DNA of 64,000 nt from Chelydra serpentina (taxonomy: Eukaryota; Chordata; Testudines; Chelydridae), in assembly GCA_037349315.1 (NCBI GenBank), contig JBAIAC010000040.1, positions 10,868,001 through 10,932,000 on the forward strand, read 5' to 3'. The notes under the pieces are model-generated. The model saw only the letters and a list, made by a program, of their open reading frames with translations, was not told the DNA's origin and ran no database searches. Of the stretch, positions 1 through 12,693 are shown in pieces. Made by a program: the position numbers and the translations under genes. Position 1 is the stretch's first letter, and each line of letters starts with the position of its first letter.

Positions 1-389
1 ATTTGTTTAGAGTCAGGTGTAGGGCAAATTAATGAATGTACTGTCTTACAGTGCTCCATTACATGCATGAATATGTATAGTGGCAGTCCTGTCAGAAACA
101 TAGAGTCTCCTGGAGGGAAGTTCTTCAAATTAACCTTCACAATGGGCTGTCATATGAAATTGTTTGCTTTTTTTCAGTAAATCTCCTCCAGCAGTAACCC
201 CTTGACTCCATGCATATACCTTTGGAGAGAGAAAGTCGTTTATTCAGCAAAACCTAATGATATTTGCCAAACTTTGGGGCTGTTTATAGGACTGTTCTCC
301 CCCCTAGAATAGTTATCTTCCACCTTTCCTAGAGAGGATGGTTTCCTAACAAGAATGTTGCATGCCAAACCGAGAGTACATGAGGGAAG
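1..389. other. unannotated stretch
   Basis: No repeat, coding or RNA signal that I can support. Confidence 0.3.
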
Positions 390-465
390 GCTACCATCTT
401 GACCACTGCCAGGAATGGAACCTCTATCTCTTGAGCTAAAGAGCCAACTCAAAGGCTAAAGAGTC
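390..465 (-). repeat. old tRNA-like SINE fragment
   Basis: Read on the minus strand it contains GGCTCTTTAGCTCAAGAGAT then AGAGGTTCCATTCCTGGCAG. This resembles a tRNA A box followed by a weakened B box. Related cores occur at 29995-30110, 34285-34385 and 60520-60605. No poly-A tail or target duplication is visible, so it is old or truncated. Confidence 0.4.
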
Positions 466-2218
466 ACATCCTCTGTGGATTGGGCCGTGGGTAATCTGAG
501 CTCTCTTCTCAAAATCTAGCCCGTGTGCATCACGGAGCTCCTCCCAGTGACGTGTTCAGTATTTCAAGCAAACAGTACCAGATACGGTGCAATTAAATGG
601 ATAGAAGGAGTGCATCCCATGGCACCGTACGACGGCTTTAACTTCAATGAGATACAGTTGAATTACAAGTTTCCCCATGAATCTAATAAACTCCTGGTGG
701 ACTGTAATCCTTAAATTGTGACTGATCTTGCAACTGGGATTACTGAGATATTTACCCCCCGGCATCTATTTTTATAAGTTTGCTTTATATATGAGAAGGA
801 AAAGCAACGTGTCAGAAAAGAGACAGAGAAATTTTTCATCAGTCTGTTATCAGCAGCCAACATTCCAACCAACAGGAAAGAGGTTTTTAATAAAATATAT
901 TATACTTCTTTTTCCATTTCCTCCCTGCCCTGAGAGTGACATTCTTTGCACCACGGAGAGGTGACCAGCTGCTTTTTCTTATTCGAAGGTAAACAGCAAT
1001 ACATTGAAATCCTTAGCCGTAGTGTTAAGTAGGAAACGTGTCAGTGGGTTTTAGTGCTGCAGGAAGGTGCTGGATTGACAGCCCGGGGGCCTGAAATTCT
1101 CTATCAGCCACAAATCCAGAGCCCAGGGCCCAGCCAGATAGCTGGGCTGTGCCAGGGTAGATCCTCAGCCGATGGTGTGGAGGAACAATCCCGCCCACAC
1201 AGTGGGCGTTACTGTAGCCCGGTGGCTGAAGCAGCCTACTCAGTCTCTTACCGTCTCCTGCGGGAGAGAGAATAATTAGCAGGGATCCACCCCATATCCC
1301 ACCGCACTCCTGTCCCAGGCAGGCAGCTAGGTCTTGTGCCTCTCAGGGAATGTTCATCACAGCTTCCAGACCTCACATCGGGTCCCTTGCCCAGAGATCC
1401 TCTGGGACCACGGGCGGGGTGGCGGGGGGGGGGGGGGTGGATTGGCATTTCTATTCACACAACAGGTACAGCTGGACTATGGCAGCCCAGGTTTTCTTGC
1501 CATCACACTGCTCCTATGCCACCTTGCTCGGGGAAGGCACCTCGAGGCATGAGAGACCCACTGCTCCTTCAGCCCCCGCCGTCCTCTGACCACAGAACCG
1601 ATCAGGAATGATTTCAGATAGTTAAGAAAACAGTTAAACCCATTTCACAAGTCCTGGGTGGGTTCACAGCTGTGAAATAATCGACCTTGATGTTGGCTTG
1701 CAGCACGAGTCACGTTTCAGTCAGTTTTCTCACAGCAGGGCCTGTGCCAGCAGGGGCCATTGCTTAATTAGTCTCTGTGCCTCAAATTGCCTGGCTTGAA
1801 CGGCACTTAGAGAAATCCGTGTGGGGCTGGGTGTGGCACATGCAGCGCTACCTTTATTGTGGGCTTGGAGCCATTCTTCAAAGGGACCTTTGTACCGAGA
1901 TCCTGTGTGTGAAATGGCTGATGGGCTGTTAATTCCAATGCAGCAGAATACATTTCCCCGTTGCCTTGGTTCATCACTTCCACCCCGGCTGATTGGGTGC
2001 AAAATGCCTCCAACTCGACACGGTGACTTTTTACACCCACTTTGCATAGGTGTAAATGGGACCCTTCGGTGCAGAGCAACAGCCTCAAGATGTGTGTTTG
2101 TGTGTGGGGGGGAGATGCAGCTGGAAGTACATACAGGCTTTCCACACCAATCATGTGAGGGCCTTTTCCCTCCAGCAGTCAATCAGCATCAAAAACGTCC
2201 TGGGCTGATGGGTGGGTC
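466..2218. other. unannotated stretch with a 14-G homopolymer
   Basis: Several open frames of 70-157 codons occur, but they overlap one another on both strands and show no family motif. A run of 14 G sits at 1424-1437 within a G-rich block. I see no repeat family. Confidence 0.3.
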
Positions 2219-2479
2219 CAGGGCCGACGAGAGAGGGGGGAAGCTGGTACAAATTACCAGGGCCTGGTGGTCCGGAAGGGGGTCCGGGGCCTGACTATGT
2301 TGCATATGTTTTTGTCTTTTTTCGTAGTATCATTATCATTTGTATACCAGGCAGGGCATGTTTGTTTTTTTATGCACATCAATACAAATCCCGCGTAAAG
2401 ATTTTTAGCCGGTCCGCCCTTGCTGGGGGGCCCGACATTTTTTTCCCACCGGGGCCCGAACCCGCTCTCAGTGGCCCTG
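2219..2479. mobile_element. hAT-type non-autonomous transposon (MITE) with perfect TSD
   Basis: The left end reads CAGGGCCGACGAGAG and the right end CTCTCAGTGGCCCTG, an imperfect terminal inverted repeat. The element is flanked on both sides by the 8-bp duplication GGTGGGTC (2211-2218 and 2480-2487). An 8-bp TSD with CAGGG termini is typical of hAT elements. The 261-bp interior has GC-rich ends and an AT-rich core and encodes no transposase, so mobilisation would have needed an autonomous relative. Confidence 0.85.
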
Positions 2480-2867
2480 GGTGGGTCGAGAGAATTTACT
2501 TTCCCTTCTTCTAGTGGCTTGCAGACTGCTACCTTCACCTCACAGGCTAAGCAGCAATGGGCCGGCTCAACGCTTGCAGTGGAAACCTCCAATGAACACC
2601 TCCCAGCAACGTGTGTGATTTCTGAGGTGATGGTACTAACTTCCCTGTAGAGGCAGCACTGACCCAGTGTCCCAGAACAGTCTGAGGGGCTGTTGTGTTG
2701 CAGAGTCTTTCAAATAATCCGTATAATGGAGGTTAACGTCTGACCACAAAGTGTTTAAAAATCTGATTGGGGGTTTTGTGTTTTCCCCCCTGAAAGATTA
2801 GGAATCTGAACCCCGGTGGCCTAACAAAAAGCCAGTGTTGTGCCAACTAGTTACCAGCCCTTCAGGA
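2480..2867. other. unannotated stretch
   Basis: Sequence between two transposon-derived segments. No gene or repeat recognised. Confidence 0.3.
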
Positions 2868-2969
2868 TTATCCTGGAGTCTCCAGGAATTAAAGCTTAAT
2901 CTTTCATTAAAGATTATGTCGTGTGATGAAGCCTCCAGGAATAGGCCCAGCCAAAGTTGGCAACCCTAG
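2868..2969. mobile_element. terminal fragment of a GGGTTGCCAAC-ended repeat
   Basis: The minus strand from 2969 reads TAGGGTTGCCAACTTTGG, matching the first 16 bases of the longer element at 25687. Further in are two inverted CTCCAGGAAT-type blocks around ATTAAAG and TTTCATTAAAG. The opposite terminus is unclear. I take it for a common reptile DNA-transposon-like repeat, from memory only. Confidence 0.5.
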
Positions 2970-3614
2970 TGCCAACCTCCATTCACCCGGCCATTTCACT
3001 TGAATACCTTAGGGGTGCATTGCGGCTTGGCTTAATGCGCCTGCATAAGGAGCAGACCTGTCTTGCTGTCTTACGGCACTTACTGATTTCTGTCCCTTTG
3101 GCGGCGCTTCAGGAGAAGGCCGGGGCTCAGAAAGGGGCCAGGCACTGCACCCTGTGAACATCTGTACACTCTGTGCTCATTCGGGATTTTAGCTGGCCAG
3201 TTTCGTAGACAATAGATGTAACCCTGTCCCTGAATTAGGGATTTCTTTGAAAAAAAACCAAACAAATCTAGTTGTTGCTACCAGATGACAAAATTCATTA
3301 ACTGCTGAGTACTGTGGGTGTGACCTCTCCCCGCCGCCCCATCCCACCCGCTCTGGCCCTTTGTGCTGGATGGAGGGGCTCTAAAAGGCTCAGATCTGGC
3401 TGAGAGAGAAGTTTGCCAGCAACGGAACCCCTTGAAACCCTGGTATAGGGTAGTCCCGGGGAGGCAGCTATAATTTAGGCCCCCAGGGCTGCCCGGATTA
3501 TGCAGGGGAGTGCTGTGGACCCTGGAACGGCCCAGTATCGGAAGGGCAGACAGGTGGCTTACAGCCACTTTAGCTGGCACCTTCTGGACTGCGAGTTCTG
3601 TGCTGCTCCTCTAA
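2970..3614. other. unannotated stretch
   Basis: Mixed composition with only chance open frames; no repeat recognised. The last three bases (TAA, 3612-3614) are the target site of the following MITE. Confidence 0.3.
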
Positions 3615-3898
3615 GGGCAGGTCTACACTACCCGCCGAATCGGCGGGTAGTGATTGATCTTTCGGGGAATCGATTTTTCACGTCTAGGTAAATCGATCCC
3701 CGATTGCTCTGCTGTCGACTCTGGTAATCCACCCCGGCGAGAGGCGGAAGCAGAGTCGACGGGAGCGGCGGCAGTTGACCCTGCGGCGTCCTCACGGTGC
3801 GGTAAGTCGATCGAGGTACATCGACTTCAGCTACGTGAATAACGTAGCTGAAATTGCGTACCTTACATCGATCCCCCACCCCTAGTGTAGACCGGGCC
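3615..3898. mobile_element. PIF/Harbinger-like MITE (284 bp)
   Basis: Terminal inverted repeats GGGCAGGTCTACACTA and TAGTGTAGACCGGGCC are flanked by a TAA duplication (3612-3614 and 3899-3901), the 3-bp TWA type of PIF/Harbinger elements. The interior starts with a perfect hairpin (CCCGCC and GGCGGG around GAATC), is CpG-rich with many ATCGAT steps, and ends with a second hairpin (TAGCTGAA repeats around 3826-3852). Relatives are at 35667-35965 and, inverted, at 56505-56799. It is non-coding. Confidence 0.8.
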
Positions 3899-4820
3899 TA
3901 AGAGTAATCTGCACCTAGCCTATACTAGTCGTAGATTATGCCATGCTGGCTCAGCTAGCCAGTGAGGAAGGAAAGTGCCCAGATCCAAGGTATCTAAAAG
4001 AAGTGGGTGGCTCTTACTCAGTCGTACTGCCCCACATAGGTGTTTAGTCCGAGTCACAAGCTAGCCCCATAGCAATCTGCAGTACAAGGTAATGTCCGTG
4101 TGAGTACCTGGATTGCTGCATGTTGGCAAAGAGAGCTCCGTGCCAAAGAAGTGCACAGGTTGATTTTGATATTGTGTGTATCCAGAACACCCACCACCAA
4201 CAGCGAAGCCCTCCCCGCCAAACGATTCTGGGTCCCATTCGGCCACTCGGAGTTAATTGATCAGTGGAGATATAAGGCAAACTATGTACATCCACCAGGG
4301 GCTGGATCTGAGCAACAATTTAATCCCTAGGTAGACTATTAATTTCCTTCTTGGTACAAACATATGGATATCCCACGCTGAACAGTAGTGTTATGCTGTG
4401 TTGTAAAATCCTTACCATCTAATAGGAGCATGGGGATTCGTCAATCTGCAACTCACAGTTCACAGAGACTGAAGAAAGAGGCGAAAGCAATTTCAATTTC
4501 CAATCAGCTGATGGTTTAGGTTATGTCTCTGGGTCTCCTCTGAGACATAATTGGTGGCTACTTTTGACCTTTGGGGCCTACGTACATTATTGAGGTCGGG
4601 CAGGGAAGGTCACTTTTTGCTGCAGCATTAGCAGTTAGCCACTGCTCAAGGCCAGTTACCAGTCTTGATGGAGCAATGTTGTGATGTGCAATGTCCTTTT
4701 CACCATTCAGTGCACCAATTAGGAAATTATGGGTACTTCCTTCACCCCCAAGATCTCAGAGGCAATCGCAAACTTCAGTCATCTGTGATGCTGATGTCCT
4801 TGTCCCAAAATTATGATGAT
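3899..4820. other. unannotated stretch
   Basis: No gene or recognisable repeat. Open frames near 4044-4330 overlap on opposite strands and look accidental. Confidence 0.3.
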
Positions 4821-4943
4821 TTATTATTATTTATTTGTATTGCAGTCGTGCCGGTGAGCCCTAGTCGTAGGCCAGGACCTCACTGCGCTAGGGGCTGTCC
4901 AAACACACGACAAAAACATGGTCCCGGTCACAAAGACCTTACA
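4821..4943. repeat. old MIR-associated repeat segment
   Basis: It has the order TTTATTTGTATTGCAG, then a block ending GCTAGGGGCTGTCCAAACAC, then CAAAGACCTTAC. The same order appears, more decayed, at 46955-47075, where it runs into a reversed MIR. I recall this as an old amniote interspersed repeat but cannot name it with certainty. Confidence 0.45.
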
Positions 4944-4971
4944 TTGGTGCCTTCTGTTGCTTCAAGAAGTT

Positions 4972-5233
4972 AAACAAGTATAACAGTTTCCAATGGCTGG
5001 AAGTGGAAGCTAGACAAATTCAGACTGGAAATAAGGCGTACATTTTTAACAGTGAGTAAATAGTCATGGGAACAATTTACTAAGGCTTGATCACTGACAA
5101 TTTTTAAATCAAGATTGGATGCTCTAGGTCAAACAGGAATTGTTTTGGGAGAGTTCTGTGGCCTGTGTTATGCAGGAGGCCAGACCAGATGATCAAAGTG
5201 GTCCCTTCTGCCCTTAAAATCTGTTAATCTATA
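4972..5233 (+). repeat. CR1 LINE 3' end
   Basis: The segment has the typical CR1 3' landmarks in order: a block ending GACAAATTCAGACTGGAAAT, then CACATTTTTAACAGTGAG-like text, and near the end CCAGACCAGATGATCAAAGT followed by GGTCCCTTCTG and a decayed ATCTATGAA-type tail. It is 5'-truncated, as most CR1 copies are. No reverse-transcriptase frame remains. Confidence 0.8.
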
Positions 5234-6508
5234 TGAAATATGCTAACAATACCTTCTTTAGCATTGTAGCAACCTACAGTTTTCACTGATCACATCACCA
5301 TAATTTTTAACAGAAATGTCTCTTTTTTAACCACGATTAAGAAAACCAACAAAAAAGAGGAACAAACTATAGACAAGCGAGAAACAAAGTTCCTTAGAAA
5401 AGCAAAGCACTGGTTCCTACTCCTGATCACCCTAAACCTCCTTAGTGATCTCATGCACCTACTACTAACACGTGTATTTTCCTTTAGATAAGAGGAAAAA
5501 GTCACAGGTGTTGCCATTAATCTTAGAAATAATATCTTCATATGAAGCAATTTCTGTCACATCAGCACGCTGAGCTTTTAACAGTGGCACAAAAGAGCTT
5601 TTGCAGTTTTTAAAGATCAATCTCTCTGCAGAACCAAGGGTCATTGCAGTTCATTTATTAAAAAGACTTTGTAGTCCCATGTACCAAAGAAAAATCATAT
5701 AGCCAATATAATTCTGGCTCAGTCAATAGCTTATGATTCCATACTATGTTTTATGAAATGTATAACATTTGATCACTTACATCTGATATGCGGGCACTGC
5801 TAAGCCACGTGTGACAAATTCCCGCACTGATTCATGTGCTGCTAACATGCATTGTAAGTTCACATTGGGTTCATTAGCAGATCAGGTAGTATAATCTAAT
5901 ATATTGGATTATTTTATGCTGTGATGAGAGACCCTTAACTCTCATTCTCATCTCTCTTTCAGAGACTGAAATGCACAAATAGGATGAGATAGTCCAAGGA
6001 ACATTGCATGAAATTTTGAGAGGAATTGAGAGGAGGATGCAATTATTAATATTGTTTCTCTTGGGGGCTTTGCATATATGGAGAAATTACCAGCTACCTT
6101 TGTGTCCCTGCAAAATAGTTTTAACTTGGGAAGCAATCAACAACCAAGATTTTATATAATTCCAAGTTATATCTGCATTCCTGCTTCCCTGGACTACGAG
6201 AGCCATTTCTTGTAGCTCTTTTAACTCTGCTCTGACAGGCACTGACGTTAAGTGCTGTGGGTAGATACAGGACACGCCATGTGACTTTTCCCCCTCTTCC
6301 TGTTTGTACCTTTGATTAGGGACAGAGAATAATGTTGGACTGTGCCATTATTGTATTAATTAATTGCACTCCCTTCTGCATCAGTGGCTGCATTGAGCTG
6401 TTAGGGTTGGCCTATGGCAGAACTCCTTCCTGCTGTTAGTTAGGAAATGTTGCTTTTGGGACTACTAGAAGAGATGACAGAAAGGATGGTAAAGTACTTG
6501 ACTAAATA
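5234..6508. other. unannotated AT-rich stretch
   Basis: No gene, RNA or repeat recognised. The 86-codon minus frame at 5290-5550 has no family motif. Confidence 0.3.
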
Positions 6509-6533
6509 TATCTATCTATCTATCTATCTATCT
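6509..6533. repeat. (TATC)n microsatellite
   Basis: About six tandem TATC units. Confidence 0.95.
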
Positions 6534-7478
6534 GTTGCTATATATAGAACAGCAATTCCTATTGGAATTGCTAAGTGAATACTGCTTTATGATAATCAAA
6601 ATCCTTTGGAGTGATCCAGCTGTTTTTTCTTCTCCACTCTGGAATCTATGTTCGGCATACTTGGTTTCACATTTTCAGTACTACGATCTTGATGCTGAAA
6701 GCCTTCAAGTGGCTTCATGTAAATCCAATAAACTACTGATGTGAGTAAGGATTTGCAGAATCAGGCTTTGTATTTGCTGCAAGGATTAAGTTGTGTTTCT
6801 TCTTCTTATGCTGTGTCCAGCCTGAGCATCTCACATACTTGCCATTGAATAGAGGACAAATATAGGAGATAAGGGCCCATTGGAAGTAAAAGGCGAAGGG
6901 AAATGTTGTTTCACCTGGATACAATATCTTCCTCACTTTTTGGCATTAGCTAAAGTGTAATGTAAATATCTGCTGTATTCCTCCCTAGAGGTGGCTGCAT
7001 TTCAGTGGTGGGCGAAGGGATTCTTGTATAGGTATGTGTGGTGTATGCACTGCCCACAAAATGCTTTATTATCTACAGTGCTCAGAAGTTGCTAGGGAAC
7101 AGTGTTGACCCATTTTCAGTGATCAGTCTATGTTTCTTCTGTTGAGGTCATGCTTCTGTTTCATTCGCTGAGTGCGTCATCGTTCCATACCCTGTAAGGA
7201 GTTGTGGATGAAAACCTGGAATAGCACAGGACTGACCTGCATATGTCAAGAGTGTGACTGTGGCCACATACGAATTTCGGAGATGTCACTACGCTAGACG
7301 ACCGGGATAGATTTCACCTTCTTCAGCTCCCAAAGCACTGACCCCTATCACTTGAGCTACACCATTAACTGTAGGACTTTTAGGCCTATGACCCATGAAT
7401 GAGTAATTCAGATTCCATCCAGTAGAGAGCAGAGTTACACACATGTTAGCAAATTTATTAGAATTTTTATAACATGTC
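6534..7478. other. unannotated stretch
   Basis: Nothing supportable seen beyond chance open frames. Confidence 0.3.
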
Positions 7479-7534
7479 CTGGGGTTCTTTGAGATAAAAG
7501 GTGCTATATAAATGCAAAATGTTGTTGTTATTGT
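7479..7534 (+). repeat. MIR-like 3' tail fragment
   Basis: GGGGTTCTTTGAGATAAAAG is followed by GTGCTATATAAATGCAAAAT and a TTGTTGTTATTG tail. This is the usual end of old MIR-type SINEs in reptile genomes. The head is missing or unrecognisable. Confidence 0.5.
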
Positions 7535-8656
7535 AGCCTGAGTCGTAATCCTCTCGCTGTCTTTTAGTAGCAGTCTGTATACAGTTAGTTCATTCAGATC
7601 AAGGGAAGGCAGGGTCTGCTCTGCTGTGATGGGGGCTGGTTTAAAAAAAAAAAAAGCAAGAAAACCAAACACCAAACAAACAGTAGCTGCAACACAGGTT
7701 TTAGGAGTGGAGAGCTGAGCAGTGAGTGTAGATCCGGTCGATAAGAGTTAAGTCGGTAAGAGGAAATCTGCTAAATGCTGGCAATTAAAGGCAACAACCT
7801 TTTACAACAACCTTAGCAAAAAAACTAGTTAAGAATTTGCATCATATTTTTTGCATACATGTATATTTTTAAATCTCTCTTTTTGGCCGTAGTCAGAAGC
7901 AAACCACAGGGTCTCTAACTTCCTCTCAACCGGCAGGCAGCCCTGTTCATCTCTGGCTCCTGTTTTTATAAATAAACACACTCCTCCGTTCCTTTGACCA
8001 CTCACATATTTTGCTGTCACACTGAATTGTCCAATTATCTGCTGCTGGTTGAAAAAGTGGCATGCAGATGTGACAGGTGATAGTGAGTCACCATTACTGG
8101 CACTGTATTTGTGAGTGGCCTTTGGATAAACAGAAGATCAATTTCCTCTGCAGTCTGTCCCCTAACTACCAACAGCACAAAGACAGTCACTTCTCTGAAA
8201 CCACCTGAGTGCTTGCCTCATAATTCCAGCTGATACATGGCTATTGGCAGGGTCATGGTTTTGTCCTTTAATGCAATAAAACCTCATTAGAGTGTCCCTA
8301 GTTTATAACACCATCACTGCTAATAGCGGTATCTTAGCTAATTCCAGGAATGAGGTTTTGCTTGCTTGTCGCAGCTCTGTCTATAATGTGACACTTGTAG
8401 GTATAATGTCGCTACTTTCCTGTTCCGCACTGCTCTGCGACCCAACTTGCGTCGAGTACAGTTAACATGATGAAGGCAGCAGGAGGATGCTACCAACAGC
8501 CATATTGCTGTGCAGTGAGACAGCAGAAGCAAAATAGTTTCCTGCTTTCCCCCTCATATTTGGTGTCCCTACATGTCAGCTCCCAGGACCCTGATGGAGA
8601 TGCAGAGCTATTCTCATGACACACAGTTAGATCAGGTTGGTCTCATTAGCTCTAGC
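7535..8656. other. unannotated stretch
   Basis: No gene or repeat recognised. The last eight bases (8649-8656) are the target duplication of the next element. Confidence 0.3.
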
Positions 8657-8791
8657 TAGGGTGACCAGATGTCCCGATTTTATAGGGGCAGTCCCGATTT
8701 TGGGGTCTCTTTTTTATATAGGCTCCTATTACCCCCCCCCCCCCCCCCACTTCCTGTCCCGATTTTTCACACTTGCTGTCTGGTCACCCAA
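8657..8791. mobile_element. short hAT MITE (TAGGGTGACCAG ends) with perfect TSD
   Basis: The left terminus TAGGGTGACCAGATGTCC and right terminus GGTCACCCAA form an inverted repeat. The 8-bp duplication GCTCTAGC flanks it (8649-8656 and 8792-8799). Internal repeats of GTCCCGATTTT and a run of 17 C (8732-8748) are present. Family members occur at 38657-38780 and 50044-50170. It is non-coding. Confidence 0.88.
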
Positions 8792-10843
8792 GCTCTAGCT
8801 CAGGAGTGTAAGGAGTTGAGAGTGTTGCTAAGAGAAAGGAAAGCTAGGGAAAGACAAGGCGAGCTGCAAAGAAATGCCTTTGGAACAACTAGTCTTGAGA
8901 TTACATCACAACATCATAAAGCAACACACTTGTTCATTAGGGCAAACATTTATTAACAATGGGGACCTGAAGGTCCTAGTCCTGCAAGGTTCTGAGAACC
9001 CTCAATTCCCACTGAGAACAGGGGCCAAGTTTGTAAGGCTTTATCTAGTAAGTGGATGGAAGTCAGAGTAGCAAACCTCATGATATTTACCGCTGTTTTG
9101 AATCAACTTGTATGCTTCCCCCGCCCCTTTAATCCTCCAGGAATGTGTGGGTTTTACAGTCTAATTTTAATCTTGCAAAACATGCTTTTCATATTAATTT
9201 TCTGACTGAACACTACAAAAATAAAATCTAAGCCCCCAAACACATGCAAACACAGAACCACAAATAAAACAGACGGTTTTTGCCCAACTCAAGAGACATA
9301 TATTCCGAAGACATCTATTTTATTTAACTCATGGCATGCACAGTTCATTTTCTGAGGCCTAAATTGGTCTTGTGCCCTTTTACTAATTAAATTTGATTAT
9401 AAAACCTCTTGGGACTTATTTTTTTTAATATCCCAATTTGAAGGGCTTGTTCAAGTGTCTGGGTGGAATGGTTTTTCCTCCTGAAATGTTAATTAGATAG
9501 AGAATATTTTAGGTTTTGAGAGAGCTGCATTGCAAGCCCATAGATAAACAGATTGATTTAATTTTAATCTGCTTTCATGGTGGTGCATAATGATAGCTGG
9601 TTTCTGTCTCACAGGGCTGAAAACCACAGACCTTAATAAGAGTTTGTGGGTATATTATACAGCTTTAAATAGCTTATGTTGTGCTAGACCGCTCTCCATA
9701 AATTATTCTACCTCCATCAGTATCTATAAGGGATTCCCGATTCTCTTCTGCTGTGGATTTTCAATCAACAAAGCTATTAGTGTAACCTGGAGAAACTTTG
9801 TGGCATCTTCACTGAAAACAACTGGCAACACTGATTTGTACATAAAGTATCCTAGGGGTGGGAAATCAGCTCTGAAAAAGCCAACTCATTGCAACTCAGT
9901 CCTGAAGGCAAAATCCGGCTATTTTTACTGAGCCAAAGCTGATCTAAAATTAACTTTCCAACCTGGGTTCCTAACATTAGGCTCCCAGATCCTTATTAAG
10001 GCTCAGCCCAAAAAGTGGCCTGGTTTTCAGAAGTGCTGCCACTTCCGTTGTGTTGGGGACGTTCCAGTTTTAGTCGTTCAAAGGGGTGCTGCATGAAGGC
10101 AACCCTGCACTCCTATGGAAAGACCCTCAAATGTGAAGGGTGGTTCCTAGTCAGAAAATTCTCTCTTTGGGGATATCAAAGAGCCTTCTCAGAGGCTCAT
10201 CAGTCCTGCATCTATCCTGACCCACACAGCTTTTGTGCTTCTTCAGGCCCGTCCTTAAAATGCAAATAAGTCCAAAATCTCGATGTGATACTCACTGACA
10301 ATGGCGGAGCTCTACCTGGAAGACACGTTTTTGCATGATTTCTATGCAAAGGCATACATCTGTGTGAGGACCATGTTCTGCTCTGTATTAGTCCCACACA
10401 AGCAAAACCATGGGGGTAAATCAGGCAGAATTTATCCATAAGAATGTATAAAGTTCCCATCACCGTATTGTTTAGATGTTATACATTTAATTAAAAGTAC
10501 AAATGCCAAGAGAACAACACACTTTCCAACCACTTCTCATTGCATTATTGATTTGCACTGGATAATTTGATCAGTTCTGTCTATGGTAGAAATATAGCCA
10601 GTCTAGTCTGCTGCCATCAATATTAGGAAAAGGCTTGTGCAAAGAGAGAGGTGTTCAAAGATGGCTGTACTCAGACGCCTTCTGTGGTAGACAGCCACCC
10701 ATTGGGAATATCCCAGATTCGGAGAGGCTCACCCCTAGCCCTAGCAGTCATGGTGAGGTCCCTTACATAGGTAGGCCCTAGTCCTTTGAAGGCTTTCACT
10801 ATTAAGAGCAGCACTTTAAAACAGATAGAGAAGTTCTCCCCAC
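8792..10843. other. unannotated stretch
   Basis: About 2 kb of AT-rich sequence with no gene or repeat that I recognise. The 113-codon frame at 9590-9931 has no family signature. Confidence 0.3.
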
Positions 10844-10897
10844 CCCAAGGATGGGTTCACAAGACTTTTGAGAAACCTTAGTGTGTGTTTAGAGACT
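10844..10897. repeat. copy 1 of a 54-bp paired segment
   Basis: Matches 12694-12747 at 51 of 54 positions with no gap. The core is GACTTTTGAGAAACCTTAGT. The flanks do not match. No terminal motif or tail suggests a known transposon. Confidence 0.8.
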
Positions 10898-12693
10898 TTA
10901 AAGGAACCTGCAACCCATCACTTTTCCTCTTATTTCTGATTTCATTGTGAACCTTTCACTTGGCTTTGTCCCTGACCCTCCAACGCTGTCCGTCTGGCAC
11001 TCTTTTTGAGGTTCTTTTCCATCTCAACGCTATTCAATTGTTTGTGAGGTTTCTTGTTATCCAGAGGTCTGGCTCAACAGTGCGGTCTCAGCTCTGTTAC
11101 TGTAAAATAAAAAAAAATCTAACTACAGAAACTCTTTCTGATTGTTTAAGTGGTGCTGATGTAAAGACACATTTTCATGACTGGTCTCCAGGCAATCTGG
11201 TTATGTTTTAGGTTAAACACATTACAATGCATTTTAATAAGTCCTTTATGTATGAGCCTCTTTAGGTGCTAGCACATCCAGTGCAAGATAAGAAATAGGT
11301 TATTGCTGGGTAAACAGCTCAGGATTCGAGTGACGGCAGCATTCATAAGCTATGTTTTTCACCTTGACTTTAAATCCTATCTCTGGACCTGTTGGGGAGA
11401 AACAAGAGCGCAGGGATAACTGGTAAGGGTGTGAAGAATTATGGCAAGGAATAAGTATGTCTCTGCTCATGTGCCTGAAAAGATCCCTGGGGCCCGATTC
11501 TGAGAATTGCTCTGCACCCCTCAGCATCAAGTACTGGGGAAGAAGAGATGCCTCCCAGAAAAATGCAGGGTATGAAATGTGAGCATGCAGATGTCATAGT
11601 GACTTGCACTGGAATATGACGACTTCATCTGAGCAACAGGCATTTGACCTCCACTGGATGCATAATGGAGAGGATGATCTCATCTGGTTCACTGAATGTG
11701 CTTGCGTATGATGATACCTTACAAACTTGCCAACTGCATTAGGTATGGAGTTGCATTTACCTCCCTGTTATTAGCAGTGTTCCCTATGCTTGGCAAGTAG
11801 GGCAGTGTTTCTTCAGGTATCTTATTATGTGAACTGCTTTGTAAGAGAGCATCCTTCTCGTGCTCCAACCTCCCCACATTGTATCCTGTCCCTCGCTGCT
11901 TGGTTCTCAAGCTGTTTAATGGGCATTATACCTGGTAAGGCTCTGCTAAGCACTTGATGGCCCAGGGGCCAAAGTCTGAGCTTTGCTGCTCCAGACCACA
12001 CAGCCTCTTTAAATGTAGACTTAATAGAGCACCCAAAAAAATCTATACTAAGAGTCACCCTGCTTTAGACTAGCTAGGGCTTGTCCATCTCTAGTATCGT
12101 TCAGGGCTAGAGCAAGAAATGATACTATTTGAAAGGGAAAAAAGGCGAGTACTAGCAGCACTCTCAGCATCTTCCCTTCCTCACTCTAAGCATCTCACGC
12201 ACAGCCCCCATCCTGCAGTAGGTCAGTTAGGATGTCACTTGGCAGGTGTTAGACCCTGAATGCTCTTTAGGTGACTACCGGGGGGCATTTAGCTGCTGAC
12301 TCAAATTGCTACTTTCCTCCACTCCCAGCTGCAACTATCCGAAGTTTTCAGTTTGCTAACACAGCCCTTCCTTTTAGCTGGGTCAAAACCCCGCCCTTTT
12401 CCCATTCATGTCTAGCCTGTTGGGTGCTTCCAATGGACCATTCAAACTCATATCATCCGCTGGCTTGGCTAACCAGCCATTCAGACTGCTAGGCGTTAAA
12501 AACCTGAATGGACTGGTAAAGGCCCCTCACCCATGTGCCTCCAACTGTTACTGCGAAGGAGGAGAACTCCTCTCTTGGAGTCAGATACTGCTTTGGACAG
12601 TTCGGTACAACATCCTGGAACCGTCTGAGCGATAAAAAGTACAGCAGACAAAAAACCAGACCCCTCGAGTCCTTTATTAAATGGCTCTGAATA
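10898..12693. other. unannotated stretch between the paired copies
   Basis: No gene or known repeat recognised. Confidence 0.3.

Noticed and set aside
1730..2294. 150- and 157-codon frames on opposite strands
   Set aside because: They overlap each other, the + frame runs into a MITE, and neither has a domain-like pattern, splice sites or promoter.
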